Made by a program: the position numbers and the translations under genes. A stretch of DNA of 64,000 nt from Saprospiraceae bacterium (lineage in GTDB: Bacteria; Bacteroidota; Bacteroidia; Chitinophagales; Saprospiraceae), in the NCBI GenBank assembly GCA_016718505.1, contig JADKDE010000003.1:310001-374000 (forward strand). The letters run 5' to 3'. The notes under the pieces are model-generated. The model was given only the letters and a program-made list of their open reading frames with translations. It ran no database searches and was not told where the DNA came from. Position 1 is the first letter of the stretch; each line of letters opens with the position of its first letter. This document shows positions 43,257-52,329 of this stretch, one piece after another.

Positions 43257-44018
43257 ATGCATAAATCATTTATTGTCAATTCAATTCTGGTCTGTTTCCT
43301 CCATACTTTATTTTGTTGGAACAGCGTTTTGTGCCAAGAATTGACCAATATGAATAGCGATATTTTGTCCGTTAGAATGAGATATGGAATCGATTTACCT
43401 TTTGCAAAAATGAAGGATAAATTTGGTGCAAATTTTCTTGTTGGTGGAGATATTGAATACCAAATGAAAAAATCTACTTGGTTTTTGGGGTTGGAATATG
43501 GTTATATTTTTGGATCAAAGGTTAAAACCAATCCCCTCGCATGGATACAAGACGAATTTGGGTATGTCATCGGTAATGCTAGGGACATTAGTTCGGTTTT
43601 TTTAAGAGAACGTGGACACGAAATGTCAATTTATTGTGGCAAAATATTTTCTTTTAAAAACCCAAATCACGCCATCCGCATCGGTCTAAACGCTGGATAT
43701 TTGATCTATAAAATAAAATATATTGACGATTTCAATACGGCTATTCAGATTCAAGATCCTTACAAAAATGGATACGATCGATTGTCAGGCGGTCCAATGA
43801 TTGGTCAGCGTATTGCATATCATTTTATAAATCCCAAAGGTAATATAAATTTTGCAGTAGCATTATTTGCAAAACAGGCATTTACAAAAAATTTTAGATC
43901 ATGGAATTTTGGTCCAGATGGCGCTACAAACAACGGCCTGGATATGTTGATGGGGATTAATATTAATTGGGCTTTGACTTTTAAAGTACGTCAAAATGTA
44001 GACCAAATTGAATATTAA
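43257..44018 (+). CDS. Outer-membrane beta-barrel protein, hypothetical
   Basis: 253 residues with a signal peptide (SILVCFLHTLFCWNSVLCQ). The rest is alternating hydrophobic/polar beta strands typical of a small outer-membrane barrel (STWFLGLEYGYIFGSKV, AIRIGLNAGYLIYKIKYID, GNINFAVALFAKQ, MGININWALTFKV). No family recognised. It is 8 bases upstream of waaA and probably co-transcribed, so a link to envelope assembly is plausible. A TATTTTTG -7-like element at 43245-43252 ends only 4 bases before the ATG, which would make the mRNA leaderless. Confidence 0.7.
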   Translation: MHKSFIVNSILVCFLHTLFCWNSVLCQELTNMNSDILSVRMRYGIDLPFAKMKDKFGANFLVGGDIEYQMKKSTWFLGLEYGYIFGSKVKTNPLAWIQDEFGYVIGNARDISSVFLRERGHEMSIYCGKIFSFKNPNHAIRIGLNAGYLIYKIKYIDDFNTAIQIQDPYKNGYDRLSGGPMIGQRIAYHFINPKGNINFAVALFAKQAFTKNFRSWNFGPDGATNNGLDMLMGININWALTFKVRQNVDQIEY

Positions 44019-44026
44019 AAATCTTT

Positions 44027-45271
44027 ATGGCATTTATTTATAAGGCAATTTATAATTTTTCCATTAGATGCTATATTTTTGGATATTGGTGCTTTTCTTT
44101 TTTCAATGAAAAAGCGGCAAAGGGTTGGTTGGGTCGCAAAAATACCAAGAACACAATCAGCGACAAGCTACAAAACTCAAAAGAAAAAGTTTGGTTTCAC
44201 GTAGCTTCACATGGAGAATTTGATCAAGCTCTGCCACTCATCCAATTAGTACAAGCTAACTCCAAAAATACACAAATCGTCATTTCATTTTTTTCTCCAA
44301 GTGGATATGAATATGTACAAAAGCATTATCCTGAATTTGTAGTTTTTTATCTTCCTTTTGATACAACTGCATCAGCAAGACTCATTGTAGAGGTTATTCA
44401 GCCCAAAATCGTCATTTTTACTAAGAAAGAAATTTGGCCAAATCTTTGCCATGAATTAAAATCCAAGTCCATCCCATTCTTCTTAATCTCAGCACTTTTT
44501 AGATCGAAAGATGATTACCTTTTCAAAACATCCATATTCAGAGACACTGTCAATAGTTTTGAAGCACTTTTTGTCCAAGATGCATTTAGCCAAAATCTAG
44601 CAGAAAAGTACTGTCCTTCACCCAAAATTTATGTCACTGGTGACAGTAGAATCGATAGAGTCCTTGCTCGTCGTGCGGCCGTGAATAAATTTGAAAATAT
44701 CAAAGGATTCAAAGGCAATTCAAAATTGTTGATAGTAGGTAGTAGTTGGCCTCCTGAAGAAGCCTTGGTTAGAGATTTTCTTGAAGGTAAAGGAAATAGC
44801 CACAACAATCTGAAAATTATTTTCGCCCCTCATGATTTAAGTAAAAAGAGAGTCAATGAACTTTTAGAACGATTTTCGGATGCTGCTCTCTATTCCAAAG
44901 ATGACTTTATTCCAAGTAAAATATTAATCCTTGATACCATCGGAATGTTGGCTTCTATCTATCAGTATGCGGATTATGCCCTTGTTGGAGGAGGATTTTC
45001 CAAAAAAGGATTACACAATATTCTCGAACCACTTGCTTGGTCTGTTCCGACATCTTTCGGCCCCAAAATAAAACATTTTCCTGAAGCTGTACATTTACAA
45101 AGTCAGAATATCTGCAATGCTATCATTTCGGGTAAAGACTTAAATGATTTTATGACTTACTACGCTGATGAAAAAAATAAAGAGGCCTTTCAACAAAAAT
45201 TAGATGGGTTCTTCAAAACACAAAAAGGCGCATCAGTAAAGATCTTTTCTACATTAAAAAAATATTTATAA
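44027..45271 (+). CDS. waaA: Kdo transferase (3-deoxy-D-manno-octulosonate transferase)
   Basis: Membrane-associated glycosyltransferase (GT30) that adds Kdo to lipid A. The 414-residue product begins with a hydrophobic anchor (YKAIYNFSIRCYIFGYWCFSF), then GRKNT, the acceptor-site VWFHVASHGEFDQALPLI (usual W-x-H-x-[AS]-S-x-GE, catalytic Glu), and a GT-B C-terminal half with PHD (FAPHDLSKKRV), YADYALVGGGFSKKGLHNIL and EP (LEPLAW). Length typical. Followed 7 bases later by the heptose kinase gene, so lipopolysaccharide core synthesis genes are grouped. Confidence 0.93.
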   Translation: MAFIYKAIYNFSIRCYIFGYWCFSFFNEKAAKGWLGRKNTKNTISDKLQNSKEKVWFHVASHGEFDQALPLIQLVQANSKNTQIVISFFSPSGYEYVQKHYPEFVVFYLPFDTTASARLIVEVIQPKIVIFTKKEIWPNLCHELKSKSIPFFLISALFRSKDDYLFKTSIFRDTVNSFEALFVQDAFSQNLAEKYCPSPKIYVTGDSRIDRVLARRAAVNKFENIKGFKGNSKLLIVGSSWPPEEALVRDFLEGKGNSHNNLKIIFAPHDLSKKRVNELLERFSDAALYSKDDFIPSKILILDTIGMLASIYQYADYALVGGGFSKKGLHNILEPLAWSVPTSFGPKIKHFPEAVHLQSQNICNAIISGKDLNDFMTYYADEKNKEAFQQKLDGFFKTQKGASVKIFSTLKKYL

Positions 45272-45278
45272 CAAAAAA

Positions 45279-46247
45279 ATGTTAGATATATTTAAAAAAT
45301 TCCCAAATACAACCATGATGGTGATTGGTGACATCATGTTGGATAAGTATGTTTATGGCAAAGTAACACGTATATCGCCTGAGGCTCCAATTCCCATTTT
45401 AGAATACGAAAAGCAATCATACAATCTTGGGGGAGCCGCAAATGTAGCTATGAATATCAGTAGCCTCAAAGGGGAAGCCATATTATTAGGGCTTCTAGGT
45501 GATGATGCTGAAGCAAAAGTCATCGAAAGCTTGTGTATGAATGCTGGCATTGAATTCACCCCTGTAATTTCATCAAATCCCACCATTGTTAAAACTCGAT
45601 TTGTATCACATGGGCAGCAACTCCTACGTTTGGACCATGAAGCTCAAGTCGGTGACCAAAGCATCAACACCAAATCTTTAATTTCTTCAATAAACCAAAC
45701 ACTTAAATCAAGGAAGATAGATGGAATCATACTCCAAGATTATAATAAAGGCGTCCTTACACAAGAGTTAATTTCTTGGATAATGGAAGAAGCTAAAAAC
45801 CGAAAAATCCCAACCTATATAGATCCTAAGAAGGATAATTTTTTTGAGTATAAAAATGCTACCTTAGTCAAACCAAATTTGAAAGAATCGTTTGAATCTT
45901 TATCATTGCCCATTGTAAATGATGATAAATCCTTGATTAATGTTGCTGAAAAGTTGAAATCCAAACTTAATGCAGATTTTATCGTCATCACCCGAAGTGA
46001 AAAAGGAATCTTGGCGTTAGAAAATGATGGGCCTCTTTTCATTCGAAATCAACCGAGGAGCATTGCCGATGTGTGTGGGGCTGGAGATACTGTTATAGCA
46101 ACGCTTTCGATGTGTCTGAGCAACGGACTAGACCTGAAATCAAGTACTTTTTTGGCCAATGAGGCTGCTGGTTCAGTATGTGAAGAATTTGGAGTACAGC
46201 CTATACAATTCGACAAATTATTCCAAATCGCCAATAATTTAACATAA
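45279..46247 (+). CDS. rfaE1: D-glycero-beta-D-manno-heptose-7-phosphate kinase
   Basis: PfkB-family sugar kinase of 322 residues that makes heptose 1,7-bisphosphate for lipopolysaccharide core. GDIMLDKYVYGKVTRISPEA (HldE/RfaE1 N-terminus), LGGAANVAMNISSL, DPKK and the catalytic CGAGDTVIATLS (GAGD Asp base near residue 270) are all present. Only the kinase domain exists; the nucleotidyltransferase half of fused HldE is absent, so the matching cytidylyl/adenylyltransferase must be elsewhere. Confidence 0.92.
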   Translation: MLDIFKKFPNTTMMVIGDIMLDKYVYGKVTRISPEAPIPILEYEKQSYNLGGAANVAMNISSLKGEAILLGLLGDDAEAKVIESLCMNAGIEFTPVISSNPTIVKTRFVSHGQQLLRLDHEAQVGDQSINTKSLISSINQTLKSRKIDGIILQDYNKGVLTQELISWIMEEAKNRKIPTYIDPKKDNFFEYKNATLVKPNLKESFESLSLPIVNDDKSLINVAEKLKSKLNADFIVITRSEKGILALENDGPLFIRNQPRSIADVCGAGDTVIATLSMCLSNGLDLKSSTFLANEAAGSVCEEFGVQPIQFDKLFQIANNLT

Positions 46248-46275
46248 AAAAGTAGTTTTTGTCATCTTAAATGAA

Positions 46276-46283
46276 TATTTTTG
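46276..46283 (+). promoter_or_regulatory. Candidate -7 element for PA-domain T9SS protein
   Basis: TATTTTTG matches TAnnTTTG, about 50 bases before ATG 46334. A TTTG lies 14 bases upstream, shorter than the usual spacer. Confidence 0.4.
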
Positions 46284-46333
46284 TGATTAAATCAATTTTA
46301 TTCATTTCATTCCTTAAATATTTTTAAACAATT

Positions 46334-48766
46334 ATGAAGAAATTTTTTACAAAAATTATTGTCTTCAGTTTTGTAACATTGAGTTTACAACTTACTGGTC
46401 AGACTTTTTTTCGAACGGTCGTGGGTAATGGCAATCCAGTTACTTTAAACGCTCGACAAGCCAATTTTGGAGGCGATGTATCAGCTCAGCCTCTTGGTGA
46501 GACTTCTGTTGCTCTTGTTTCCACAACAGGGTTATGTGCTGCCCAAATCCCAGCATCAGTAAGTGGCAAAATTGCCCTCATTGAAAGAACGGGAAATTTA
46601 ACTTGTAATGCAAGTTATATCGCTTATAAAGCACAAGTTGCAGGTGCAGTTGCCGTAGTTTTCATCAACGAAAATTCAACTTTCGTTAGAAATCTTCCGT
46701 CTAGAGACTCTGCAGTAAGTGCGACTTCTTCTACCATTTTTTACAGAAGTTCTTCTGTAAATGACTCTTCAGCTTTTGTAACCATTCCTGTTGTAAATAT
46801 CTCTAAGGTTGATGGCGATAAGCTTAAAACTGAATTATTGAGTGGTAATACTGTGGCTGGTTCTATCGGATTTAACACGCCTACTGAAAATAGAGTAGTA
46901 TGGGGTGGAAACGGTGAAGGATCTTTCAATGGCGGTCCGAATGGCTGGGTAACATCTACAGATGCAGTAGATCCACTTATTCGATTTGATTGGGTGAGCA
47001 GTTCTGAAATGCTTCGTCCAACCTATACTCCTGGAATTAACACTACTTCAACTAATGGAGCTTTGAGATCAGTTTTCATGGATTCAAAATCTTATAGAAA
47101 TGGTTATATGGTTTTAGATGCAGTATATCATCAATACAGAACGGGTACACCAGGTGCTCCACCTTACCCAAGATTTGGTGCTTCTTTAGAGTCTCCAAAA
47201 ATTGACCTTTCTACAGTTACAAAGCCAGTTGTATTGACATTTTGGTCAAAATTGAGAGAACTAAATTCTCCAAGTGCGCAAGTACAATATTCACTTGACA
47301 ATGGTACAACTTGGTTGACTGCTGCTAGTATTCAAAAAGGTGTTGCCAATAATGCAAATGTTCCTATGGCGTCAGAATATCAAAGAGTAAAACTTCCAGG
47401 TGCTCAAGGAAATAGTCAATTAAAAATTAAGTTTGTAGTTGATCTTGACTTTTATTTCTGGGGTATAGATGATATCCAAATCGTAGAAGTTGAAGATTAC
47501 AACTTAGCTTTTGCTAATAATTTCGCATCTAGGTCAACCAACTTGATATACCCTTCAGGTCAGATGGATACAATCAATTTCGTTACCGATATCACGAATA
47601 TCGGAGGATTAGCTCAATCTCCAACGGTTTATGCTGGTGTATTCGATGCCGCAGGTAATCTATTACATTTAGATTCTTTAGCTTATCCTAGCTTGAATTA
47701 TAACGATTCAATCACTGATAGACTATTCCCACAACAGTTTTATCAAAACCTTCCTGATGGACAATATTCAGTTGAATACTTATTGTCAGGTACAGGAACT
47801 GATTTCGATCTTTCTGATAATACATATTCGTTCCCATTCTTAGTGGGTGGAGATGTATTCCAAAAGACTGCCGATGATTTCTTGACCAATGCTTACAGAC
47901 CTGGTAGTACTACATTCACTAACTGGGGTTGGGGTAATGCCTTCTATGTTGTTAATAAGTGGCATAATCCAAATATTGGAAGAATGGTTGCAGATACAAT
48001 ATTTACTGATTTAAGCGGTGTGGGAACTATGGTTGCGGGTTCAGAAATCCAAGCCAGGCTTTACAAGGTATTGGCTCCAGTAGATACAGTTTACCAAACG
48101 GTTAGTGCCGCTGAGAGAGAACTAGTAGCTGTATCAGACCCATATATGGTAACAAAAACTGAACCGTCTAATGTTTATCTTGGATTTGACATGATAGATA
48201 ATGCAGCTGGGTCAGGAAAATATGTTATGGAAAATAATACACAATATATTGCCATCATAGAAATGTCTCGTAGTAACGTCGCTGATACCATGTGTTATGT
48301 TTGGTCTTCAGATGGAGATCCTAACTACTCTGGTATGGTTGCTGGTAGCTCATATGCTAAGCAAAATCCTGTGCGATTGGGTCAAGTATTATATATAGGA
48401 ACTGAAAGTGGTACAACCGCAGATTTTGGTGCAGTAGGATTTGGATATGATATCATACCAAGTGTTCATCTAGTAGCTAGACAAACAACTGCTACCAATA
48501 ATCCACTCCCTTCATCAGCTAAGTTCAAGGTATTCCCAACGATAGCTTCTGAGTATATCAATCTTGAATTTGCATTCAGCCAGCCGCAAGAAGGTAACTT
48601 TGAAATCACAGATATGAATGGAAAACGTATAGCTAGTTCTACCTTCAAATCTCAACAAATCGGTCTTGAGAAAATGAATGTGAAAAACTTAGCTAATGGA
48701 TCTTATTTCGTGACAATCATCACAAAAGAAGGATTCAGAACGTCTAAATTCATCGTTCAACACTAA
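46334..48766 (+). CDS. PA-domain exported protein with T9SS sorting domain
   Basis: 810 residues. Signal peptide IIVFSFVTLSLQLTGQ. A protease-associated (PA) domain occupies about residues 45-180 (GKIALIERTGNLTCNASYIA, KAQVAGAVAVVFINENSTF, IPVVNISKVDGDKL), but no protease catalytic motif follows. A jelly-roll/MAM-like beta domain (SPKIDLSTVTKPVVLTFWSK, YFWGIDDIQIVEVEDY) and another beta region come next, ending in a T9SS sorting domain (KFKVFPTIASEYINLEFAF, LANGSYFVTIITKEGFR, final KFIVQH). PA domains usually bind peptides; this is likely a secreted adhesion or scaffold protein. Monocistronic with a strong terminator. Confidence 0.85.
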   Translation: MKKFFTKIIVFSFVTLSLQLTGQTFFRTVVGNGNPVTLNARQANFGGDVSAQPLGETSVALVSTTGLCAAQIPASVSGKIALIERTGNLTCNASYIAYKAQVAGAVAVVFINENSTFVRNLPSRDSAVSATSSTIFYRSSSVNDSSAFVTIPVVNISKVDGDKLKTELLSGNTVAGSIGFNTPTENRVVWGGNGEGSFNGGPNGWVTSTDAVDPLIRFDWVSSSEMLRPTYTPGINTTSTNGALRSVFMDSKSYRNGYMVLDAVYHQYRTGTPGAPPYPRFGASLESPKIDLSTVTKPVVLTFWSKLRELNSPSAQVQYSLDNGTTWLTAASIQKGVANNANVPMASEYQRVKLPGAQGNSQLKIKFVVDLDFYFWGIDDIQIVEVEDYNLAFANNFASRSTNLIYPSGQMDTINFVTDITNIGGLAQSPTVYAGVFDAAGNLLHLDSLAYPSLNYNDSITDRLFPQQFYQNLPDGQYSVEYLLSGTGTDFDLSDNTYSFPFLVGGDVFQKTADDFLTNAYRPGSTTFTNWGWGNAFYVVNKWHNPNIGRMVADTIFTDLSGVGTMVAGSEIQARLYKVLAPVDTVYQTVSAAERELVAVSDPYMVTKTEPSNVYLGFDMIDNAAGSGKYVMENNTQYIAIIEMSRSNVADTMCYVWSSDGDPNYSGMVAGSSYAKQNPVRLGQVLYIGTESGTTADFGAVGFGYDIIPSVHLVARQTTATNNPLPSSAKFKVFPTIASEYINLEFAFSQPQEGNFEITDMNGKRIASSTFKSQQIGLEKMNVKNLANGSYFVTIITKEGFRTSKFIVQH

Positions 48767-48791
48767 CAGAAAATCAAATTTTCGTATATAG

Positions 48792-48820
48792 AAAAGGGGG
48801 CAAAATTGCCCCCTTTTTTT
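48792..48820 (+). terminator. Terminator after PA-domain protein gene
   Basis: AAAAGGGGGCAA pairs with TTGCCCCCTTTT, then Ts; 25 bases after the stop. Confidence 0.92.
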
Positions 48821-48832
48821 GTACCCTATGGT

Positions 48833-48959
48833 ATGCGAGAGGGATGGAAGTGGTCTCGGCAAAGCCGAGAGTCTCCTCGTTTCTGCAAGAATGAGAGGAG
48901 ACGGAACCCACGCACAGCCCGTACCGTTCTTGTCTCAGTGACGAGAAAAGGTCTCGCCC
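48833..48959 (-). repeat. Dispersed structured repeat, copy D
   Basis: Minus-strand reading: GGCGAGACC ... CCATCCCTCTCGC. Arms GCGAG and CTCGC pair. GTCTCCTC...GAGGAGAC is the large hairpin and TCTCGGC-TTT-GCCGAGA the next; the core is GGTACGGGC. It lies between the terminator and the rpsA promoter. Confidence 0.85.
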
Positions 48960-49003
48960 AAACAAAAAGCCAAAATATTTAGTAACTAATAAAGTTTTAT
49001 TTG

Positions 49004-49011
49004 TACCTTTG
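49004..49011 (+). promoter_or_regulatory. -7 promoter element for rpsA
   Basis: TACCTTTG followed by GCACCTCG; the rpsF promoter has TACCTTTG followed by GCGCCTCG. It ends about 50 bases before ATG 49063. Confidence 0.6.
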
Positions 49012-49062
49012 CACCTCGAAAGGAAAATTATTATTTAATCATTAAACGTTAATAAAAATCCA

Positions 49063-51006
49063 ATGGAAGAAATGGAAAAACAGGTAGAGCACGCGTCAGA
49101 TGCTCCCGAAGTAGTAGAAGAAGTGGTGGCAAAAGCCCCCAAAGCTCCTAAAGTAAAAACCGCTCACGATGATTTTAATTGGAACATCGGCAAAAGAAAC
49201 GACTATCAATATCCCGCTGCAGAAAGGGCTTCATTTGAAAGTCAATACGACGATACGCTTAGCAATGTAAACGACAATGAGATCATCAAAGGTCGAGTTA
49301 CAGCCATAAGCAGTGGTTCGGTAATCCTTGACATCAATTTCAAATCTGATGGTTTGATTCCTCTTTCAGACTTCAGAGACCGTCCAGATCTAGCAGTAGG
49401 CGACGAAGTGGAGGTATATGTTGAAACCAAAGAAGATAGCAAAGGACAGCTAGTATTGTCAAGACGTAAAGCGAAGTTATTGCGTGCTTGGGAAAATATT
49501 GTAGATTCTTATAACAATGGTACAATCATAAAAGGTACGGTTGTAAGTAAGACCAAAGGTGGACTTATCGTGGATGCAGATGGATTGGAGACATTCTTAC
49601 CTGGATCTCAGATCGATATCAAGCCAATCACTGATTACGATCAGTATGTAGGCAAGACGATGGAATTCAAGGTTGTCAAAATCAATGAGATCATCAAGAA
49701 TGCAGTAGTTTCACACAAAGCATTGATAGAGAACGATCTACAAGAACAAAGAGACCAAATCATTTTGGGCTTGGAAAAAGGTCAAGTACTCGAAGGTGTC
49801 GTGAAAAATATCACAGATTTCGGTGCATTTATGGACTTAGGAGGTGTCGATGGTCTATTATATATCACCGATATATCATGGGGACGTATCAACAATCCGC
49901 ATGAAGTCCTTGAATTGAACCAAAAAATCAATGTCGTAGTTCTTGATTTTGATGATAATAAGAAGCGTATCTCATTGGGCTTGAAGCCATTATTGCCTCA
50001 TCCGTGGGAAGTATTCGACAATACCATCACTGAAAACTCAGTAGTAAAAGGTAAGATCGTCAATATCGAAGATTATGGCGCTTTCTTAGAAATCATACCA
50101 GGAGTTGAAGGATTGATCCACGTTTCAGAAGTTTCTTGGAGCAATCAACCAGTGAATGCTAGAGAATACTTCAAATTGAATCAAGAATTCGAAGCTAAGG
50201 TTGTGACCATCGACAGAAATGAAAGAAAGATGTCTCTGAGCTTGAAGCAACTTACCAATGATCCTTGGACTGAAATCGAAGCTAAATACGCTCCAGAAAC
50301 CAAGCACAAAGGTATCGTTAAGAATCTTACTCCATACGGCGTATTCGTAGAGTTGGAGGAAGGTATCGGCGGAATGGTTCACATTTCTGACCTTTCTTGG
50401 ACTAAGAGATACGGTCACCCGTCTGAATTTACTAAAGTAGGTGAAAGCATCGATATCATGATTCTAGAAATAGACAAGGACAATCGTAAACTTTCATTAG
50501 GTCATAAGCAAGTAGAAGAAAATCCTTGGGATACTTTCGAAAACGTATTCCCAGAAGGTTCTTACCATCAAGCTACCCTTCTTAAAAAAGATGACAGAGG
50601 TGCTATCGTTTCATTGCCTTATGGTCTAGAAGCTTATGCTCCATTGAAACATTTGAAGAAAGACGATGGCTCTATGGCTGCTCAAGATGAATCAATCACC
50701 GTTAAAGTAATTGAGTTCAACAGAGATGATAAGAGGATCTTGGTTTCACATAGCAGATACTTAGAGGATATCCGAAGAGAAGCTGACGAAAAAGTAAGAA
50801 GTGAACATTCGGCTGAAGAAGAGGAAACTAAAAAAGTAGTCAAGAAAACCCAAGATAAAGTAGAGAAATCTACTATGGGCGATATGGATGCTTTTGCACA
50901 ACTTAGGCAGCAGTTAAGTGACAATGAAAAAGCTGAAGAAGCGGCTGAGGAAAAACCTAAGGCCAAATCAAAAGCGAAAAAGGACAAAGACGCTACGGAA
51001 GAATAA
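49063..51006 (+). CDS. rpsA: 30S ribosomal protein S1
   Basis: RNA-binding ribosomal protein S1 that helps load mRNA. The 647-residue product has an acidic/Lys-Pro N-terminus (VVEEVVAKAPKAPKVK), then six S1 OB-fold repeats; clear ones begin KGRVTAISSGSVILDINFKS, KGTVVSKTKGGLIVDADGLE, EGVVKNITDFGAFMDLGGVD, KGKIVNIEDYGAFLEIIPGV and KGIVKNLTPYGVFVELEEGI. The tail is charged (EEKPKAKSKAKKDKDATEE). In Bacteroidota, which mostly lack Shine-Dalgarno use, S1 is thought to be important for initiation. Its promoter matches that of the rpsF operon. Confidence 0.96.
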   Translation: MEEMEKQVEHASDAPEVVEEVVAKAPKAPKVKTAHDDFNWNIGKRNDYQYPAAERASFESQYDDTLSNVNDNEIIKGRVTAISSGSVILDINFKSDGLIPLSDFRDRPDLAVGDEVEVYVETKEDSKGQLVLSRRKAKLLRAWENIVDSYNNGTIIKGTVVSKTKGGLIVDADGLETFLPGSQIDIKPITDYDQYVGKTMEFKVVKINEIIKNAVVSHKALIENDLQEQRDQIILGLEKGQVLEGVVKNITDFGAFMDLGGVDGLLYITDISWGRINNPHEVLELNQKINVVVLDFDDNKKRISLGLKPLLPHPWEVFDNTITENSVVKGKIVNIEDYGAFLEIIPGVEGLIHVSEVSWSNQPVNAREYFKLNQEFEAKVVTIDRNERKMSLSLKQLTNDPWTEIEAKYAPETKHKGIVKNLTPYGVFVELEEGIGGMVHISDLSWTKRYGHPSEFTKVGESIDIMILEIDKDNRKLSLGHKQVEENPWDTFENVFPEGSYHQATLLKKDDRGAIVSLPYGLEAYAPLKHLKKDDGSMAAQDESITVKVIEFNRDDKRILVSHSRYLEDIRREADEKVRSEHSAEEEETKKVVKKTQDKVEKSTMGDMDAFAQLRQQLSDNEKAEEAAEEKPKAKSKAKKDKDATEE

Positions 51007-51031
51007 ACATCGAGTTTATCAACACGATACC

Positions 51032-51057
51032 AAAGGGAGGCAAAGCCTCCCTTTTTT
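51032..51057 (+). terminator. Terminator after rpsA
   Basis: AAAGGGAGGC (51032-51041) pairs with GCCTCCCTTT (51045-51054) with a 3-base loop and following Ts; 26 bases after the stop. Confidence 0.92.
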
Positions 51058-51177
51058 ATTGCCCAGAATGACCATCTCGCCATAACAAAAAGTTAATATC
51101 AAGCATAACAACCCTCTATGTGAACATATTTTAATAAATTTGTATAAGATAATTTGTCGGTTCCTTTAATTAATTAC

Positions 51178-52191
51178 ATGAACAATTCCATAAAATACCT
51201 CATAGGTGCAATCCTCGTTTTAGTAATCCTGTATTTTATGGGCCCGCATCCCAAATCACCGAAAATTAATACCGATTCGATATTGCCCGTAGGCCCCTTG
51301 AACCAATTGGATAATATCATTGCTGAAAAAGAATCACAATTCCCTCTAAAACCAGATAACCAGGCCCGCATTGTGTGGGACGACACCTCCCACCAGATGA
51401 CCGAATATGCCATAGTATATTTACATGGCTTTTCTGCTAGCCAGATGGAAGGGAACCCAGTACACCGCGATATTGCCAAAAAATTTGGGTGCAATCTCTA
51501 CCTTTCTCGCCTATCTGACCACGGTATTGATACCTCAGAAGCATTGTTACAGCTCACCGCCGATAGACTATGGGAGTCAGCCAAAGAAGCCCTAAGCATC
51601 GGAAAATCTTTAGGTAAAAAAGTGATCTTGATGTCCACTTCTACAGGAGGTACCCTAGGACTTATGCTCGCAGCATACTATCCCAAAGACGTGTATGCCT
51701 TGGTCAATATGTCGCCAAATATCGCTATCAAAGCACCCACTTCGAGACTTCTCAATGATCCCTGGGGCCTCCAGATTTCTCGGTTGGTCATGGGAAGTAC
51801 CTACAATCATATCGAGTACGACTCTTCGGGTTCGGTCTATTGGAACAATAGGTATCGTTTGGAAGCCCTTACTGAACTCGAGGAACTGGTAGAATCTCAA
51901 ATGAACAACCGACTTTTCAAAAAAATAACCCAGCCATGCCTCAATTTGTACTATTACAAGGATGAAACGCACCAAGACGACGTCGTGGATGTCCAAGCCA
52001 TATTAAAAATGCACGACGCCCTTGCCTCCAAGCAGAAAGTCGCCGTTCCCATACCAACTGCAGGAAATCACGTTATCGGGGGGAGCATTCTGTCGCAGGA
52101 TATAAATGCGGTTGAAGACCTAATCGAGAAATTTATGATCGACATTTTAAAAATTAACCCAGTACAACAAAACAATATTTCATTAAAATAA
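51178..52191 (+). CDS. Membrane-anchored alpha/beta hydrolase
   Basis: 337 residues from ATG 51178. An N-terminal membrane helix (IKYLIGAILVLVILYFM) is followed by an alpha/beta hydrolase fold: oxyanion-loop VYLHGFSASQMEGNP, the nucleophile elbow in LMSTSTGGTLGL (S-x-S-x-G in place of G-x-S-x-G), an acid region LYYYKDETHQDDVVD and a late His in AGNHVIGG. It is probably an esterase or lipase-like enzyme facing the periplasm; substrate unknown. A TTG at 51154 would add 8 residues and is not favoured. Confidence 0.8.
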   Translation: MNNSIKYLIGAILVLVILYFMGPHPKSPKINTDSILPVGPLNQLDNIIAEKESQFPLKPDNQARIVWDDTSHQMTEYAIVYLHGFSASQMEGNPVHRDIAKKFGCNLYLSRLSDHGIDTSEALLQLTADRLWESAKEALSIGKSLGKKVILMSTSTGGTLGLMLAAYYPKDVYALVNMSPNIAIKAPTSRLLNDPWGLQISRLVMGSTYNHIEYDSSGSVYWNNRYRLEALTELEELVESQMNNRLFKKITQPCLNLYYYKDETHQDDVVDVQAILKMHDALASKQKVAVPIPTAGNHVIGGSILSQDINAVEDLIEKFMIDILKINPVQQNNISLK

Positions 52192-52200
52192 AATGTATAA

Positions 52201-52306
52201 GGGCGTGTCCCTACTGCGTAGGGTCGGGCTATTCATGGCTTCGGTCTCTTCGAGACTTGTCTCGTTTCATTCTTTACGAGACAACCATTACTATCCCTCA
52301 CGCACC
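52201..52306 (+). repeat. Dispersed structured repeat, copy E
   Basis: The clearest copy: GGGCGTGTCCC ... CTATCCCTCACGC. Arms GCGTG and CACGC pair; CCCTAC-TGC-GTAGGG is followed by TCGGGC, ATTCATGGCTTC, then GTCTC-TTC-GAGAC and TTGTCTCGT...ACGAGACAA. It lies between the hydrolase and the metallopeptidase genes. Confidence 0.88.
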
Positions 52307-52329
52307 CAAACAAAATCGCTAAGCTTTAG

